Shown in pieces: positions 1 to 7,863 of a DNA stretch of 34,905 bases. Below the pieces are notes generated by a model. That model made no database searches. It worked only from the letters and a program-made list of their open reading frames with translations, and was not told where the DNA came from. Origin of the DNA: Ruminococcaceae bacterium UBA1417 (GTDB taxonomy: Bacteria; Bacillota; Clostridia; Oscillospirales; Acutalibacteraceae); contig DBPP01000037.1 in the NCBI GenBank assembly GCA_002305575.1, forward strand, positions 64,924 through 99,828, in the 5' to 3' direction. The position numbers and the translations under genes are program-made. Positions within the stretch are counted from its first letter, which is position 1. Every line of letters starts with the position of its first letter.

Positions 1-65
1 AAAGGGGGCAGACTGTAAATCTGTTGCGTCTCGCTTCGGTGGTTCGAATCCACCCTCCTCCACCA
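1..65 (+). tRNA. tRNA-Tyr (GTA), 5' end outside window
   Basis: The window opens inside a tRNA. The anticodon stem gcaga/tctgt (8-12 and 20-24) encloses a seven-base loop with GTA at 15-17. A long variable arm (about 25-37) follows, as expected for the type II tRNA-Tyr of bacteria. The T arm is ggtgg-ttcgaat-ccacc, and the 3' acceptor strand ctcctcc is followed by discriminator A and an encoded CCA ending at 65. The D arm and 5' acceptor strand lie upstream of the window. Confidence 0.93.
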
Positions 66-70
66 GATTA

Positions 71-104
71 TGTGCCTGATTTTACTGTCAGGCACATTTT
101 TCTT
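71..104 (+). terminator. Intrinsic terminator after tRNA-Tyr
   Basis: A 9-bp stem, TGTGCCTGA (71-79) with TCAGGCACA (88-96), is followed by a T-rich tract. It starts six bases after the tRNA CCA end, the expected place for a rho-independent terminator of the tRNA transcript. Confidence 0.8.
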
Positions 105-200
105 AGTATTCATGCGGGTTTGCGGGCTTTTTTCCGTTTCAAAAAAGGATTGGTGTCCCATTACTGTCATCCCCGTTTTCAGAGATATCTGCAAAGCTAA

Positions 201-245
201 GCGGAGTTTCCGCCTGATTTTTCAGACTGGGAACTCCGCTTTTTT
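201..245 (+). terminator. Terminator-like hairpin
   Basis: GCGGAGTT (201-208) pairs with AACTCCGC (232-239) and is followed directly by six T. It may be a second terminator behind the tRNA, or the remnant terminator of a lost gene. A small reading frame across 70-282 overlaps both hairpins and has no convincing ribosome binding site, so I do not call it a gene. Confidence 0.55.
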
Positions 246-389
246 GCATTTACCACTCTTTTTTTCGTTGTCGGAAGTGTAAAAGTTTCCGACGGTTCTA
301 TAGATAGATTGACGAAAGCCCCAAATGGGCCAATTTCAAGCTCTTAAGATACAATAGGGCGTACGCCCTTTTTAAAACCACTTGGCTGG

Positions 390-442
390 ATAAACAGAAT
401 AGGTATCCGCCTCAGCTGACAACGGATACCTATTCTGTTTAT
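390..442. repeat. Perfect 20-bp inverted repeat
   Basis: The arms at 390-409 and 423-442 are exact reverse complements (arm begins ATAAACAGAATAGG), separated by 13 bases. No T tract follows on either side. It lies about 110 bases beyond the 3' end of the truncated lysS. Just upstream, a short GGGCGTACGCCC palindrome with five T follows (357-373). It could be an RNA hairpin ending minus-strand transcription, or a miniature repeat element; the sequence alone does not decide. Confidence 0.7.
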
Positions 443-553
443 AGTGATTCAGTTTGTTTGTGATTTCCTACACCAGACGAAAAATACAGATAAAACTGTC
501 TATGAAGTGTTCTTTTGAAACAAAACTTTCCCAGCAAGTCAGTGCAGAAGGCA

Positions 554-1396
554 CTATTCCTTGTGAACAGGCTTCATCGTGGGGAATAAGAGAACCTCAC
601 GAATCGTATCGGAATTGGTGAACATCATGACACAGCGATCCATGCCAATACCCAAGCCGCCTACGATGAGCCGCTTCAGAGGCAGTTCAGTGGCAATGCG
701 CATGAACATATCGATGTCCAAAGTGTTATGATGGGTGATGAAGGGACGAGCGGTAGCCCCGCCGGAGATGGTGTTAAGTACTGGAGTCTCCACCTCTATA
801 TAGCCCCGAGCATCCATAAAATTGCGCACATGCTTAATGAACGGAGAACGGATAATAAAGTTTCGCTTCACCTCGGGGTTGACAATCAAATCCACATAGC
901 GCTGGCGATAACGCAGCTCGGTATTGGTAAGCCCGTGAAACTTCTCAGGCAGAGGCAACAGAGCCTTGCTCAGCAGAGTCACCTTCTGCACCCGCACAGA
1001 CATTTCTCCTCGCTGGGTGCGGAATACCTCGCCTTGCACGCCTACGATATCGCCGATATCGTACTTCTTAAAGCGGTTATACTCCTCCTCATCCAACTCA
1101 TCCTTCCTGGCGTAGAGCTGGATGCGGCCGGACTTGTCCTGCAAATCGAAGAAGGACACTTTGCCCATGCCACGCTTGGACATAAGGCGGCCGGCAAGAG
1201 CCACCTCTTTACCTTCCAGGGCGTCAAAGTTTTTCTTAATATTAGCAGACTCATTGTTTACCTCAAAGCGGGTGATGTGAAAGGGATCACGGCCCTCTTT
1301 CTGAAGTTTGACCAACTTCTCCCGGCGAATCAGTCTCTCCTGAGAAAGCTCCTGTATCATTCCCTGATTGTTTCTTTCATTTATTCGTTCATCCAT
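554..1396 (-). pseudogene. lysS: Lysyl-tRNA synthetase with in-frame central deletion
   Basis: The protein begins as a bacterial class II LysRS. It has the N-terminal helix, the OB-fold anticodon-binding domain (about residues 35-140), then the motif 1 region (RYVDLIVNPEVK, later GYIEVETPVL). It is normal through ELPLKRLIVGG. The next residues, LGIGMDR, belong to motif 3 near the normal C-terminus, which here ends in LFPTMKP plus VHKE. About 200 residues are missing, including motif 2 (the FRNE loop that binds ATP) and most of the lysine pocket, so it cannot be an active synthetase. The join (about 655-662) keeps the frame and falls at a Gly-Gly present at both sites in normal LysRS, which suggests recombination at short homology. 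The start at 1396 is chosen for AAAGGAG upstream, giving 280 aa against the usual about 490-500. A functional lysS must exist elsewhere. Confidence 0.88.
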
Positions 1397-1520
1397 ATAT
1401 ACTCTCCTTTGCCGTTTATATCCCGCGTTATTTTGCTTTGCCTGTGTGGAGGTCATAAGAGAAATCTCCAGGCGGTTTTTTCTTGAATAAAGAATACCGT
1501 GACGTGAGCAATTCTCTACA

Positions 1521-1778
1521 TTAAGATTGTTTCCCCTCCGATTCCTGACATAGCGCCAGAGCCAGAGCCAGCTGATCCGGGCAAGAGGTTCCCTTATCTA
1601 GACATTGAATTCCTTTCAGCTGTTCAATCGCATCCTTCACAGGCATCCCCACTAATAGGCGGCTGAGAGCTTGGGTAAAGCCGGGGCAACCCAATACAAA
1701 TTCTACCTTTTGGATCACTCCATGATCTACTTCTAATTTAATTTCCTTAGCGCAGGTACCGTTGGTCTGATAAATCAT
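1521..1778 (-). CDS. TSCPD domain protein (TIGR03905-like, four-Cys)
   Basis: This 85-residue protein matches the small stand-alone TSCPD family of Firmicutes: an early GTC, a middle GCPG, then IQC and the diagnostic GTSCPDQLA near the end. Cysteines sit at residues 9, 31, 59 and 66, with one extra at 77. The family is related to the C-terminal TSCPD region of vitamin B12-dependent ribonucleotide reductases and is presumed to bind metal or act in redox; no defined reaction is known to me. GGAG lies before the ATG. It is preceded on the minus strand by a MerR-type promoter, divergent from the MerR gene, and the truncated lysS lies 124 bases downstream in the same direction. Confidence 0.85.
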   Translation of the reverse strand: MIYQTNGTCAKEIKLEVDHGVIQKVEFVLGCPGFTQALSRLLVGMPVKDAIEQLKGIQCLDKGTSCPDQLALALALCQESEGKQS

Positions 1779-1828
1779 ATTTTTATCTCCTTTATCTGGT
1801 AATAGTCAGAAGTTTGATATATAATATT

Positions 1829-1859
1829 ATAATAGACCTTCCCATAATAGGAAAGTCAA
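1829..1859 (-). promoter_or_regulatory. MerR-type promoter/operator for TSCPD gene
   Basis: Read on the minus strand: TTGACT (-35, 1859-1854), a 19-bp spacer, and TATTAT (-10, 1834-1829). The spacer holds the near-palindrome TTCCTATTATGGGAA (1853-1839). A 19-bp spacer with a centred dyad is the hallmark of promoters activated by MerR proteins through DNA untwisting. The MerR gene starts 25 bases away on the other strand, so the site may also control that gene. Confidence 0.75.
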
Positions 1860-1883
1860 GTACTAACCAAGGAGGAACCACAG

Positions 1884-2672
1884 ATGCAGGGCTATCTTTC
1901 CATTGGCGACTTTGCCAGACTCCGCAATGTAAACCCAAAATCGCTGCGATACTATGAACGAATTGGCGCACTGATTCCTGCCTATATTGAGGAGGAAACG
2001 GGCTATCGGTACTATGCCTTGGAACAACTGGTGGAGATGGACATGATTTTAATGTGCCTGGAGCTGAACATCCCCCTACGGGATGCCCAACAATACCGGC
2101 AGCCAGACCAGACATTGGATATTCGACATCTGCTTCAGGATGGACAACAAAAGGCCATGGAGAAGCTTGCCCACCTTCGTAATACGATGCAGCAAATGGA
2201 GGAAGCACTGCGCCGGATCGATGAAAACCAACGCTATCAGGAGCAGGAGGGCCCCTATCGACGGCATCTGCGCCAGCGGCTCATTTTGCGGTCACCATTT
2301 ACTTTTTCTGGCGGAGAGCTGAAGTTCAAACAGAGTTCAACTGAAATTTTTCTCCTAGGACAATCCCTGGGCCTGCTGCCTGCCTTCACTTTTCCCATTG
2401 GCCTGATTGCCAGACGACAGGGAGGCCGCATTGATACCGACATTTTTCTGGAGGTTCTCCAGAAAAAAGATGGTATTACCAATCTGGAAATGATTCCCGA
2501 AGGGGACTATCTCTGCCAGCAAAAACCCGCACAGGCGCTGGAGCATGTTGATACACTGATTTCGGAATACTTTGTGCAGCATCCCAAGGCAAACCAGGTA
2601 ATCATCACCAATCTAACTTCTGCCTACTTTGATCTAAAAGGGCCATTACTGGAGCTGCAGGAACAAATTTGA
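1884..2672 (+). CDS. MerR family transcriptional regulator with effector domain
   Basis: This 262-residue protein has an N-terminal winged helix typical of MerR (YLSIGDFARL at 4-13, then SLRYYERIGAL and TGYRYYALEQL). A dimerisation coiled coil follows (about 80-115), then a C-terminal effector-binding domain of the BltR/GyrI-like kind (about 125-255). Such multidrug-type MerR proteins sense hydrophobic compounds and activate adjacent efflux pumps. GGAGG at 1871-1875 sets the start. It is divergent from the TSCPD gene and 156 bases upstream of a MATE pump. Both neighbouring promoters carry the same dyad, the likely binding site. The ligand cannot be told from sequence. Confidence 0.9.
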   Translation: MQGYLSIGDFARLRNVNPKSLRYYERIGALIPAYIEEETGYRYYALEQLVEMDMILMCLELNIPLRDAQQYRQPDQTLDIRHLLQDGQQKAMEKLAHLRNTMQQMEEALRRIDENQRYQEQEGPYRRHLRQRLILRSPFTFSGGELKFKQSSTEIFLLGQSLGLLPAFTFPIGLIARRQGGRIDTDIFLEVLQKKDGITNLEMIPEGDYLCQQKPAQALEHVDTLISEYFVQHPKANQVIITNLTSAYFDLKGPLLELQEQI

Positions 2673-2742
2673 CGTGAAAGGTCACTGGAAGTTTCTCCTA
2701 GCGACTTTTTCTTTTTCACAATTTCCTCCACAAGAATTATTC

Positions 2743-2773
2743 TTGACTTTCCCATTATGGGAAGGTTTATAAT
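2743..2773 (+). promoter_or_regulatory. MerR-type promoter/operator for MATE-OYE operon
   Basis: TTGACT (2743-2748), a 19-bp spacer, then TATAAT (2768-2773). The spacer contains the perfect dyad TTCCCATTATGGGAA (2749-2763). It is almost the same sequence as the element in front of the TSCPD gene (one base different within the 15-bp dyad), including the -35 hexamer and spacer length. It should be the direct target of the MerR protein encoded just upstream. Confidence 0.82.
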
Positions 2774-2828
2774 TGTGTATTGCGGGGATTTCCCGCCGAA
2801 TTGAAACAAAAATGGAGGAAATAAACCC

Positions 2829-4202
2829 ATGCAGACGGAAGCAAATCGCCTGGGGTATGAGCCGGTTGGAAAGCTGCTTGGAACCTTTGCTGTTCCAAGC
2901 ATCATTTCCATGGTGGTCAGTACCCTGTATAATATTGTCGATCAGATTTTTATTGGCCGTGGCGTAGGCTATCTGGGAAATGGCGCAACCAATGTAATTT
3001 TACCTCTGACTGTCATTGCCCTGGCCCTTGGCCTGATGATTGGAGATGGCACCACCGCCTACTTCAGCCTGTGCCTGGGACAGGAGGATCGTCAAAGAGC
3101 CGCTCAAGGCGTAGGCAATGCCATAACGCTGACGGTGGCGGCCAGCATTGTGTTAACCGTATTGTCTCTGATCTTTCTAAAACCTCTTTGCGTCCTGTTC
3201 GGCGCCACCGACGCTACCATGTCCTATGCTCTGGAGTATGGATTCATCATTGTATTAGGCTTTCCCTTTTACATGTTCAGCATGGGGTTTAACTCCATTA
3301 TACGTGCTGACGGAAGTCCGGTCTACGCCATGCTGTCCACACTAAGCGGAGCAATTTTAAATACAATCTTGGACCCAGTCTTTATTTTTGTTTTTCACAT
3401 GGGGGTAACAGGAGCTGCCATCGCAACGGTTCTGGGACAGATTGTCTCCTGCGCGATGACATTGCTTTACCTGAGAAAATTCCGGTGCATCACCCTGACG
3501 CCCCACTGTCTGCTCCCCCGCTGGAAGCTGTGTGGGAGAGTATGCAGCCTTGGAATTTCCAGTTTCTTTCTTCAACTGGCGGCTACCATTGTGATTACCG
3601 TGATGAACAATGTGCTTGTCAAATACGGTGCCGCCTCCAAGTACGGTGCTGAAATTCCCATGACCACCCTGGGCATCACCATGAAGGTCAATCAGATTAT
3701 TACTGGTATTGTCATTGGGATTTCTGTGGGATCTCAGCCCATCATCGGGTATAATTATGGTGCTGGGAAGACCGCCCGAGCCCAAAAAACTTACTTGTTA
3801 GCCATTGTCTGTTCCACAATTGTTATGGGCTTAGGTACCCTGCTGTTTCAATTGTTCCCCGACAGTATTGTCAGCATTTTTGGCTCGGAGTCCGATCTGT
3901 ACCGTGAATTTGCGGTTAAGAGTCTGAAGATTTTCCTGTTGTTGATTCTCTTAAATGGATTTCAGCTATGCACGGGTACCTTTTTCCAGGCAATAGGAAA
4001 GCCGGTTCAGGCTACTTTGATCTCCCTGTCCCGGCAAGTACTCTTTTTGTTGCCGGCTCTGCTCATTCTTCCTCACTTTTTAGGCGTAGAAGGTGCGCTA
4101 TGGGCCGGACCCGTAGGCGATGCCTGCGCCTTTGTGCTGGCACTGATCTTTGGCTTGGTGGAATGGCGAAAAACAAACCGTAGCACCCAGGCAACAACCT
4201 AA
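2829..4202 (+). CDS. MATE family multidrug efflux transporter
   Basis: This 457-residue membrane protein has about 12 hydrophobic segments and the MATE pattern: PSIISMVVSTLYNIVDQIFIG near the N-terminus, and GISVGSQPIIGYNYGAG at the start of the second half, which mirrors the first. MATE pumps export cationic drugs or metabolites using Na+ or H+ gradients across the cytoplasmic membrane. The length is normal. TGGAGG (2813-2818) precedes the ATG. It is the first gene after the MerR-type promoter and is followed 24 bases later by an OYE-type oxidoreductase, so pump and reductase are probably induced together. Confidence 0.93.
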   Translation: MQTEANRLGYEPVGKLLGTFAVPSIISMVVSTLYNIVDQIFIGRGVGYLGNGATNVILPLTVIALALGLMIGDGTTAYFSLCLGQEDRQRAAQGVGNAITLTVAASIVLTVLSLIFLKPLCVLFGATDATMSYALEYGFIIVLGFPFYMFSMGFNSIIRADGSPVYAMLSTLSGAILNTILDPVFIFVFHMGVTGAAIATVLGQIVSCAMTLLYLRKFRCITLTPHCLLPRWKLCGRVCSLGISSFFLQLAATIVITVMNNVLVKYGAASKYGAEIPMTTLGITMKVNQIITGIVIGISVGSQPIIGYNYGAGKTARAQKTYLLAIVCSTIVMGLGTLLFQLFPDSIVSIFGSESDLYREFAVKSLKIFLLLILLNGFQLCTGTFFQAIGKPVQATLISLSRQVLFLLPALLILPHFLGVEGALWAGPVGDACAFVLALIFGLVEWRKTNRSTQATT

Positions 4203-4226
4203 ATTTTTCTATGGAGGATTTTTATT

Positions 4227-5204
4227 ATGGCACACATATTGGATCCCATTACCATCCGAAATCTGACCCTGGTCAATCGTCTGGTGATGCCTCCCATGGC
4301 CACCGCAAAGGCGGATGAGAACGGCTATGTAACCGATGCGATATGCGACTACTATCAAGAACGGGCAAAATACAGCAAAATTGGTCTGATTATCACCGAA
4401 CACAGCTATATCCACCCTCAGGGGAAGGCTCATCCTGGTCAGACCTCCATCGCATCCGACGATGCAATCCCTTTCCTTCAGCGTCTGCCCGACTGTATCC
4501 ATCAGGAGGATGTCAAAGTTTTTGCTCAACTCAGTCACGCAGGATCAGCGGCGCTGTCCAAAATCACCGGACAACCACCCGTAGGTCCCAGCCCGATCTA
4601 CCACCCCAAGCAACGGGAAGAATTGCCTGCGGAGATGACTCTCCAGCAGATCAGGCAAGTTACCGAATGGTTTGCTCAGGCAGCTCTTCGAGCAAAACAG
4701 GCAGGTTTTGACGGAGTAGAGCTGCACTCGGCTCACGGTTATCTCCTCAACCAATTTTTCTCCCCGCTGGTTAACCACAGAACGGATGAGTATGGCCCCC
4801 AGTCGGTGGAAAACCGCATCCGATTCCATCGGGAAGTTATTCAGGCGGTACGGCAGGCAGTAGGCGAGGATTTTCCCATTGCCCTGCGGCTGGGTGGCTG
4901 TGACTATGCGGTCGGAGGAAGTACAGTTGAAGACTGTGTGGAGGCCTGTCGACTACTGGAACATAGCGGCGTGGATTTGCTCCATCTCACCGGCGGCATG
5001 AACGGTTTTATCCGCCCTGGTCACGCAGAACCTGGTTATTTCCGGGATCTGTCTGTTCCTGTGAAGCAGGCGGTTCACCTCCCCGTTCTTTTGACAGGAG
5101 GAGTTACCACTCCTGTCCAGGCTGAGACCCTTCTGGAAGAAGGCTGTGCCGACCTTGTCGGCGTAGGCCGGGCAATCTTCAAAAATGCCCACTGGGCAGA
5201 CTGA
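4227..5204 (+). CDS. Old Yellow Enzyme-type NADH:flavin oxidoreductase
   Basis: This 325-residue TIM-barrel flavoenzyme carries PITIRNLTLVNRLVMPPMAT at the N-terminus, QLSHAG at 101-106, the substrate-binding HSAHGYLLNQFFSP (167-180), and the C-terminal FMN phosphate region LVGVGRAIFKN. OYE-family enzymes reduce activated C=C bonds with NAD(P)H and FMN. It has no C-terminal FeS/FAD extension, so it is the short form rather than 2,4-dienoyl-CoA reductase. GGAGG lies 10-15 bases upstream of the start. It is co-transcribed with the MATE pump, which suggests detoxification of an electrophile that is reduced and exported. Confidence 0.92.
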   Translation: MAHILDPITIRNLTLVNRLVMPPMATAKADENGYVTDAICDYYQERAKYSKIGLIITEHSYIHPQGKAHPGQTSIASDDAIPFLQRLPDCIHQEDVKVFAQLSHAGSAALSKITGQPPVGPSPIYHPKQREELPAEMTLQQIRQVTEWFAQAALRAKQAGFDGVELHSAHGYLLNQFFSPLVNHRTDEYGPQSVENRIRFHREVIQAVRQAVGEDFPIALRLGGCDYAVGGSTVEDCVEACRLLEHSGVDLLHLTGGMNGFIRPGHAEPGYFRDLSVPVKQAVHLPVLLTGGVTTPVQAETLLEEGCADLVGVGRAIFKNAHWAD

Positions 5205-5235
5205 GTTTTATGTTCATTCCCCCTTTGGGGAACAC

Positions 5236-5276
5236 GCAAAGCGTTTGGCTGCCGTAAAGGGCTGCTGAACGCTTTT
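5236..5276 (+). terminator. Hairpin after OYE gene, probable terminator
   Basis: AAGCGTT (5239-5245) pairs with AACGCTT (5269-5275) and is followed by a few T. It lies about 35 bases after the OYE stop codon. The loop is long and the T run short, so the call is moderate. Confidence 0.5.
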
Positions 5277-5536
5277 TGCATACAACAATGCCCAATACTC
5301 TTTTCTCTGTAAGAAGACGATTTCTCCATTTTGGACAAGCCAGAATTTGCAAGGCCGAAAAAATCTCACCATAGGACGGTATATGCGCAGTTTTCTCTGC
5401 CAAGCGGCACTCCACCTCTCTTATAAACAGATGATGGATTTCCTTAGGAGTCTGGATATTTCTGTTGGTATTTTTAATGAATTAAGAACATTGATTATTG
5501 TAGTATTGTAAAATAACTTTAGATCAAGGAGTAATA
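5277..5536. other. Non-coding stretch, nothing recognised
   Basis: No reading frame with a ribosome binding site and no strong hairpin was seen. The right end is AT-rich and probably holds the old promoter of the decayed MerR fragment that follows. Confidence 0.5.
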
Positions 5537-5662
5537 ATGTTTTCGGAAGGTCTACTACCACAGGAATTCGCCGATTTATGCGGTGTCGGTAAGGATACAC
5601 TGTTGTGTTACGATACAATAGGATTATTCCATCCCGCGTATATTGCACCCGCGTATATTGCA
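5537..5662 (+). pseudogene. 5' fragment of a MerR family regulator
   Basis: About 32 residues are recognisable: QEFADLCGVGKDTLLCYDTIGLFHPAYI is the usual start of a MerR winged helix. An AAGGAG precedes the ATG. After the HPAYI motif the frame runs into the next remnant and the rest of the regulator is missing. The break coincides with a 15-bp tandem repeat (CCCGCGTATATTGCA at 5633-5647 and again at 5648-5662). It is almost certainly non-functional. Confidence 0.75.
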
Positions 5663-6270
5663 GCTACTGAAGCAGCTGAAAGGAAGCGGGGCGGAGATCC
5701 TCATCTGTACGAAGTCTGACCTGGTTGTGCGGGATGTGGATCTGCTCAAAGAAATGGGGAAGGTGACGGTCTCCTGGTCCATCAACACGCGGCACGAGGA
5801 ATTTCGGGCGGACATGGACAACGCAGTGCGAATAGAGCGGAGACTGTCCGCTATGAAGCAGGTCTACGACGCGGGCATTCGCACCGTCTGCTTTATTGTG
5901 CCTGTATTCCCGGGTATTACGGATTGTGAGACGATTTTCCAGCGGGTCAAAAATCAGTGTGATTTGGTTTGGCTCGAAAACTTAAATCTTCGGGGCGGCT
6001 TCAGGCAGGAGATTCTGGACTACATCGCCTAAAAATATCCCCACCGGATTCCTCTCTACGATGCCATTTACCACAAGGGAGACCGAAGCTATTTTCACGC
6101 TCTGGAAGAGCGGGCAGAGCGGTTGGCGAAGGAAAACGGCTGTCCCTTTGTGGACAACGAATTGCCATAAGGCCGGGCGGAACCGGGCCATCCGGTGATC
6201 GTGGATTACTTCTACCACGAAGAGGTCCGAGGATCGGAGAATACCGGTAGGCGCAAACGCTTGTTGTGAG
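5643..6270 (+). pseudogene. Remnant of an SPL-family radical SAM protein
   Basis: In the frame of 5643 the translation continues well beyond two TAA stops (6030-6032 after LDYIA, and 6168-6170 after VDNELP). It reads LLKQLKGSGAEILICTKSDLV, VTVSWSIN, WLENLNLRGG, then KYPHRIPLYDAIYHKGDRSY and HPVIVDYFYHEEVRGSENTG. This is the C-terminal two thirds of the spore-photolyase-like radical SAM family. The N-terminal part with the CxxxCxxC iron-sulfur cluster site is gone. With a lost active site, a truncated start and two nonsense codons, it is a clear pseudogene. Confidence 0.82.
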
Positions 6271-6378
6271 AGAGAACGGAAGATTTACCGCGTGAGGACT
6301 TTTTTATAGTACCATGAAAAAATGACAACAACGTAGTCAAGCTGATGTCTGTGCAATCTTCCCAGGCATCAGCTCTAT

Positions 6379-7320
6379 TTATTTCCCGGTCGCTGCCGTT
6401 GGTATCCCTTCCGTATGTTTTCGCCGGTATTCTTTAGGCAGCATTTGATATTGGCTCTTAAACACAGAAGAAAAACGGCTTTGACTGTCGTAGCCAACTT
6501 TCATGGCGATGTCTGCTATGCTCAGATTGGATGTTTGAAGCAGCTGCGCCGCATGCTCCATCCGATGTTCTCGGATATGTGCCGCAATGGATGTTCCATA
6601 GATGGCCTTAAACATACTTTTTAAGGTGGTGGGGTTCATCAGAAATTGCCTGGAGAGGGATTCAATGGAGTAACGCTGTTCCAGATTTTGGGTCAACTGG
6701 TCGTGAATCTGGCGAATGATCTCCACCTGTTCTGACCGGTATTCCGTCAGGGCTTTTTCGCGGCTGATCTCCATCCGGCTCAGCACAAGAAGAAGCTCCA
6801 GAACTTTGATTTTCTGGTAAGCCAATCGCATTTCTTCTGGAGACCGATAGAACGCTTCAAATATATTTTGCACGGATTCATTTCCCGCAAGGGCCGTACA
6901 AACGCCGTCCTTGCAGTATTTTTCGCGCAGAAGTTCTCCCGTAACATTGGCGTCAGCCAAAGGCGTGGGTGGGTTCGCGGACAGTTGCTCCAGATCAATA
7001 TAAATGGCAAGTCCTTCATAAGACCCGTTTGGCAGGGTAATGGTCGAATTTCCGCAGGCATCCATCGTGTTCAAAGAAAAATCGCCTGGGCCGAGATAGA
7101 TCCCATTTCCGTTACGCATATTCCAACCGATTCTGCCGGATATGCAATAGTTGATCTCCAACATCTGTATCAGCGGATCATGACAAACATGAAAAGCGTC
7201 TTTCCCAGATGCAGAGAAAAAAGATAACTCGATCCCCGGATAAAGTTCCACAATTGCAGAATGCTTTTTTCCGGCGTCATCGTGGATGGACGATATGACG
7301 GTATGGTGTTTCTGTTTCAT
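6379..7320 (-). CDS. AraC family transcriptional regulator
   Basis: This protein of about 313 residues has a C-terminal double helix-turn-helix (last about 100 residues: YSIESLSRQFLMNPTTLKSM, then LSIADIAMKVGYDSQSRFSS and FKSQYQMLPKEYR) behind a cupin-like sensing domain. The overall pattern resembles PchR-like AraC proteins. The ATG at 7320 is preferred because GGGAG lies eight bases before it; a GTG at 7338 that overlaps the ArsR stop would add six residues. It follows the ArsR gene directly and is probably co-transcribed with it. The effector is unknown. It ends before a weak hairpin (6340-6374). Confidence 0.9.
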   Translation of the reverse strand: MKQKHHTVISSIHDDAGKKHSAIVELYPGIELSFFSASGKDAFHVCHDPLIQMLEINYCISGRIGWNMRNGNGIYLGPGDFSLNTMDACGNSTITLPNGSYEGLAIYIDLEQLSANPPTPLADANVTGELLREKYCKDGVCTALAGNESVQNIFEAFYRSPEEMRLAYQKIKVLELLLVLSRMEISREKALTEYRSEQVEIIRQIHDQLTQNLEQRYSIESLSRQFLMNPTTLKSMFKAIYGTSIAAHIREHRMEHAAQLLQTSNLSIADIAMKVGYDSQSRFSSVFKSQYQMLPKEYRRKHTEGIPTAATGK

Positions 7321-7334
7321 GCGGCTCACTCCCT

Positions 7335-7700
7335 TCACTCCGGACAGGCAATCGCCATCACCTGTTCGATGGTTTTATGCAGCAGCTGCGCCTGGTTATT
7401 ATCTGCGGCCCTATAATAAACTTCTTTTCCGTCTCTGCGGCTCACAATCAGATCGCAGCTGCGGAGTGCGCGCAGATGATGAGAAACGGCGGGGCTGGAC
7501 ATATCCAGCAACGCGGAAATATTGATTACACACTGCTCCGTGTGGCACAAAAGCCAAAAGATGCGGATCCTTGTGATATCGCTGAGCTGCTTGAAAATAT
7601 CCGCAACGGTTTCAAATCTGTCTACCTGCATCAAACCGGATTCTATACGTTCAAGGCTGATTGGAACATCGTGCTCATGGGGGAGCGTGGGATTTCTCAT
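7335..7700 (-). CDS. ArsR/SmtB family metal-responsive repressor
   Basis: This 121-residue winged-helix protein has IFKQLSDITRIRIFWLLCHTEQCVINISALLDMSSPAVSHHLRAL followed by the wing IVSRRDGKEVYYRAAD, and ends in ACPE. An N-terminal HEHD, the TEQC and the C-terminal His/Cys are possible metal ligands. ATG 7700 is preferred because AAGGAG lies eight bases upstream; a closer ATG at 7706 would be too near it. It is divergent from the metallochaperone and P1B ATPase genes, which it most likely represses until Zn, Cd or Pb binds. The AraC gene is directly downstream. Confidence 0.9.
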   Translation of the reverse strand: MRNPTLPHEHDVPISLERIESGLMQVDRFETVADIFKQLSDITRIRIFWLLCHTEQCVINISALLDMSSPAVSHHLRALRSCDLIVSRRDGKEVYYRAADNNQAQLLHKTIEQVMAIACPE

Positions 7701-7791
7701 GACCATTTCTCCTTTTTTCGCTTGTTTAGAAATACTTTTCGCCTGTTTGGTAGGGCGTATCGCGAATGCGTTGACTTCTCTCCTGATAGGC

Positions 7792-7840
7792 ATTATACTA
7801 CAATGACAACGATTAAACAATAACTTAATCGTTAAGATTA
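7792..7840 (-). promoter_or_regulatory. arsR promoter with overlapping operator
   Basis: On the minus strand TTGTTT (7820-7815), a 17-bp spacer and TATAAT (7797-7792) form a promoter for the ArsR gene. Next to it lies the dyad CTTAATCGTTAAG (7824-7836), placed between the divergent genes, the expected position of an ArsR operator. A partly similar string, TAAACAATTAAGCAATCG, occurs before the ATPase gene (about 8139-8156). Confidence 0.65.
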
Positions 7841-7863
7841 AATTTTGAAAGGAGATTTTCCTT

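Noticed and set aside
70..282. Small 70-codon frame after the tRNA
   Set aside because: It spans two terminator hairpins and has no ribosome binding site.
728..1486. Open frame of about 250 codons on the plus strand
   Set aside because: It lies opposite the lysS remnant, has no ribosome binding site and encodes no recognisable protein.
6030..6170. Alternative genetic code to explain two TAA codons in the radical SAM remnant
   Set aside because: TAA is the normal stop of neighbouring genes, and the gene also lacks its N-terminal active site.
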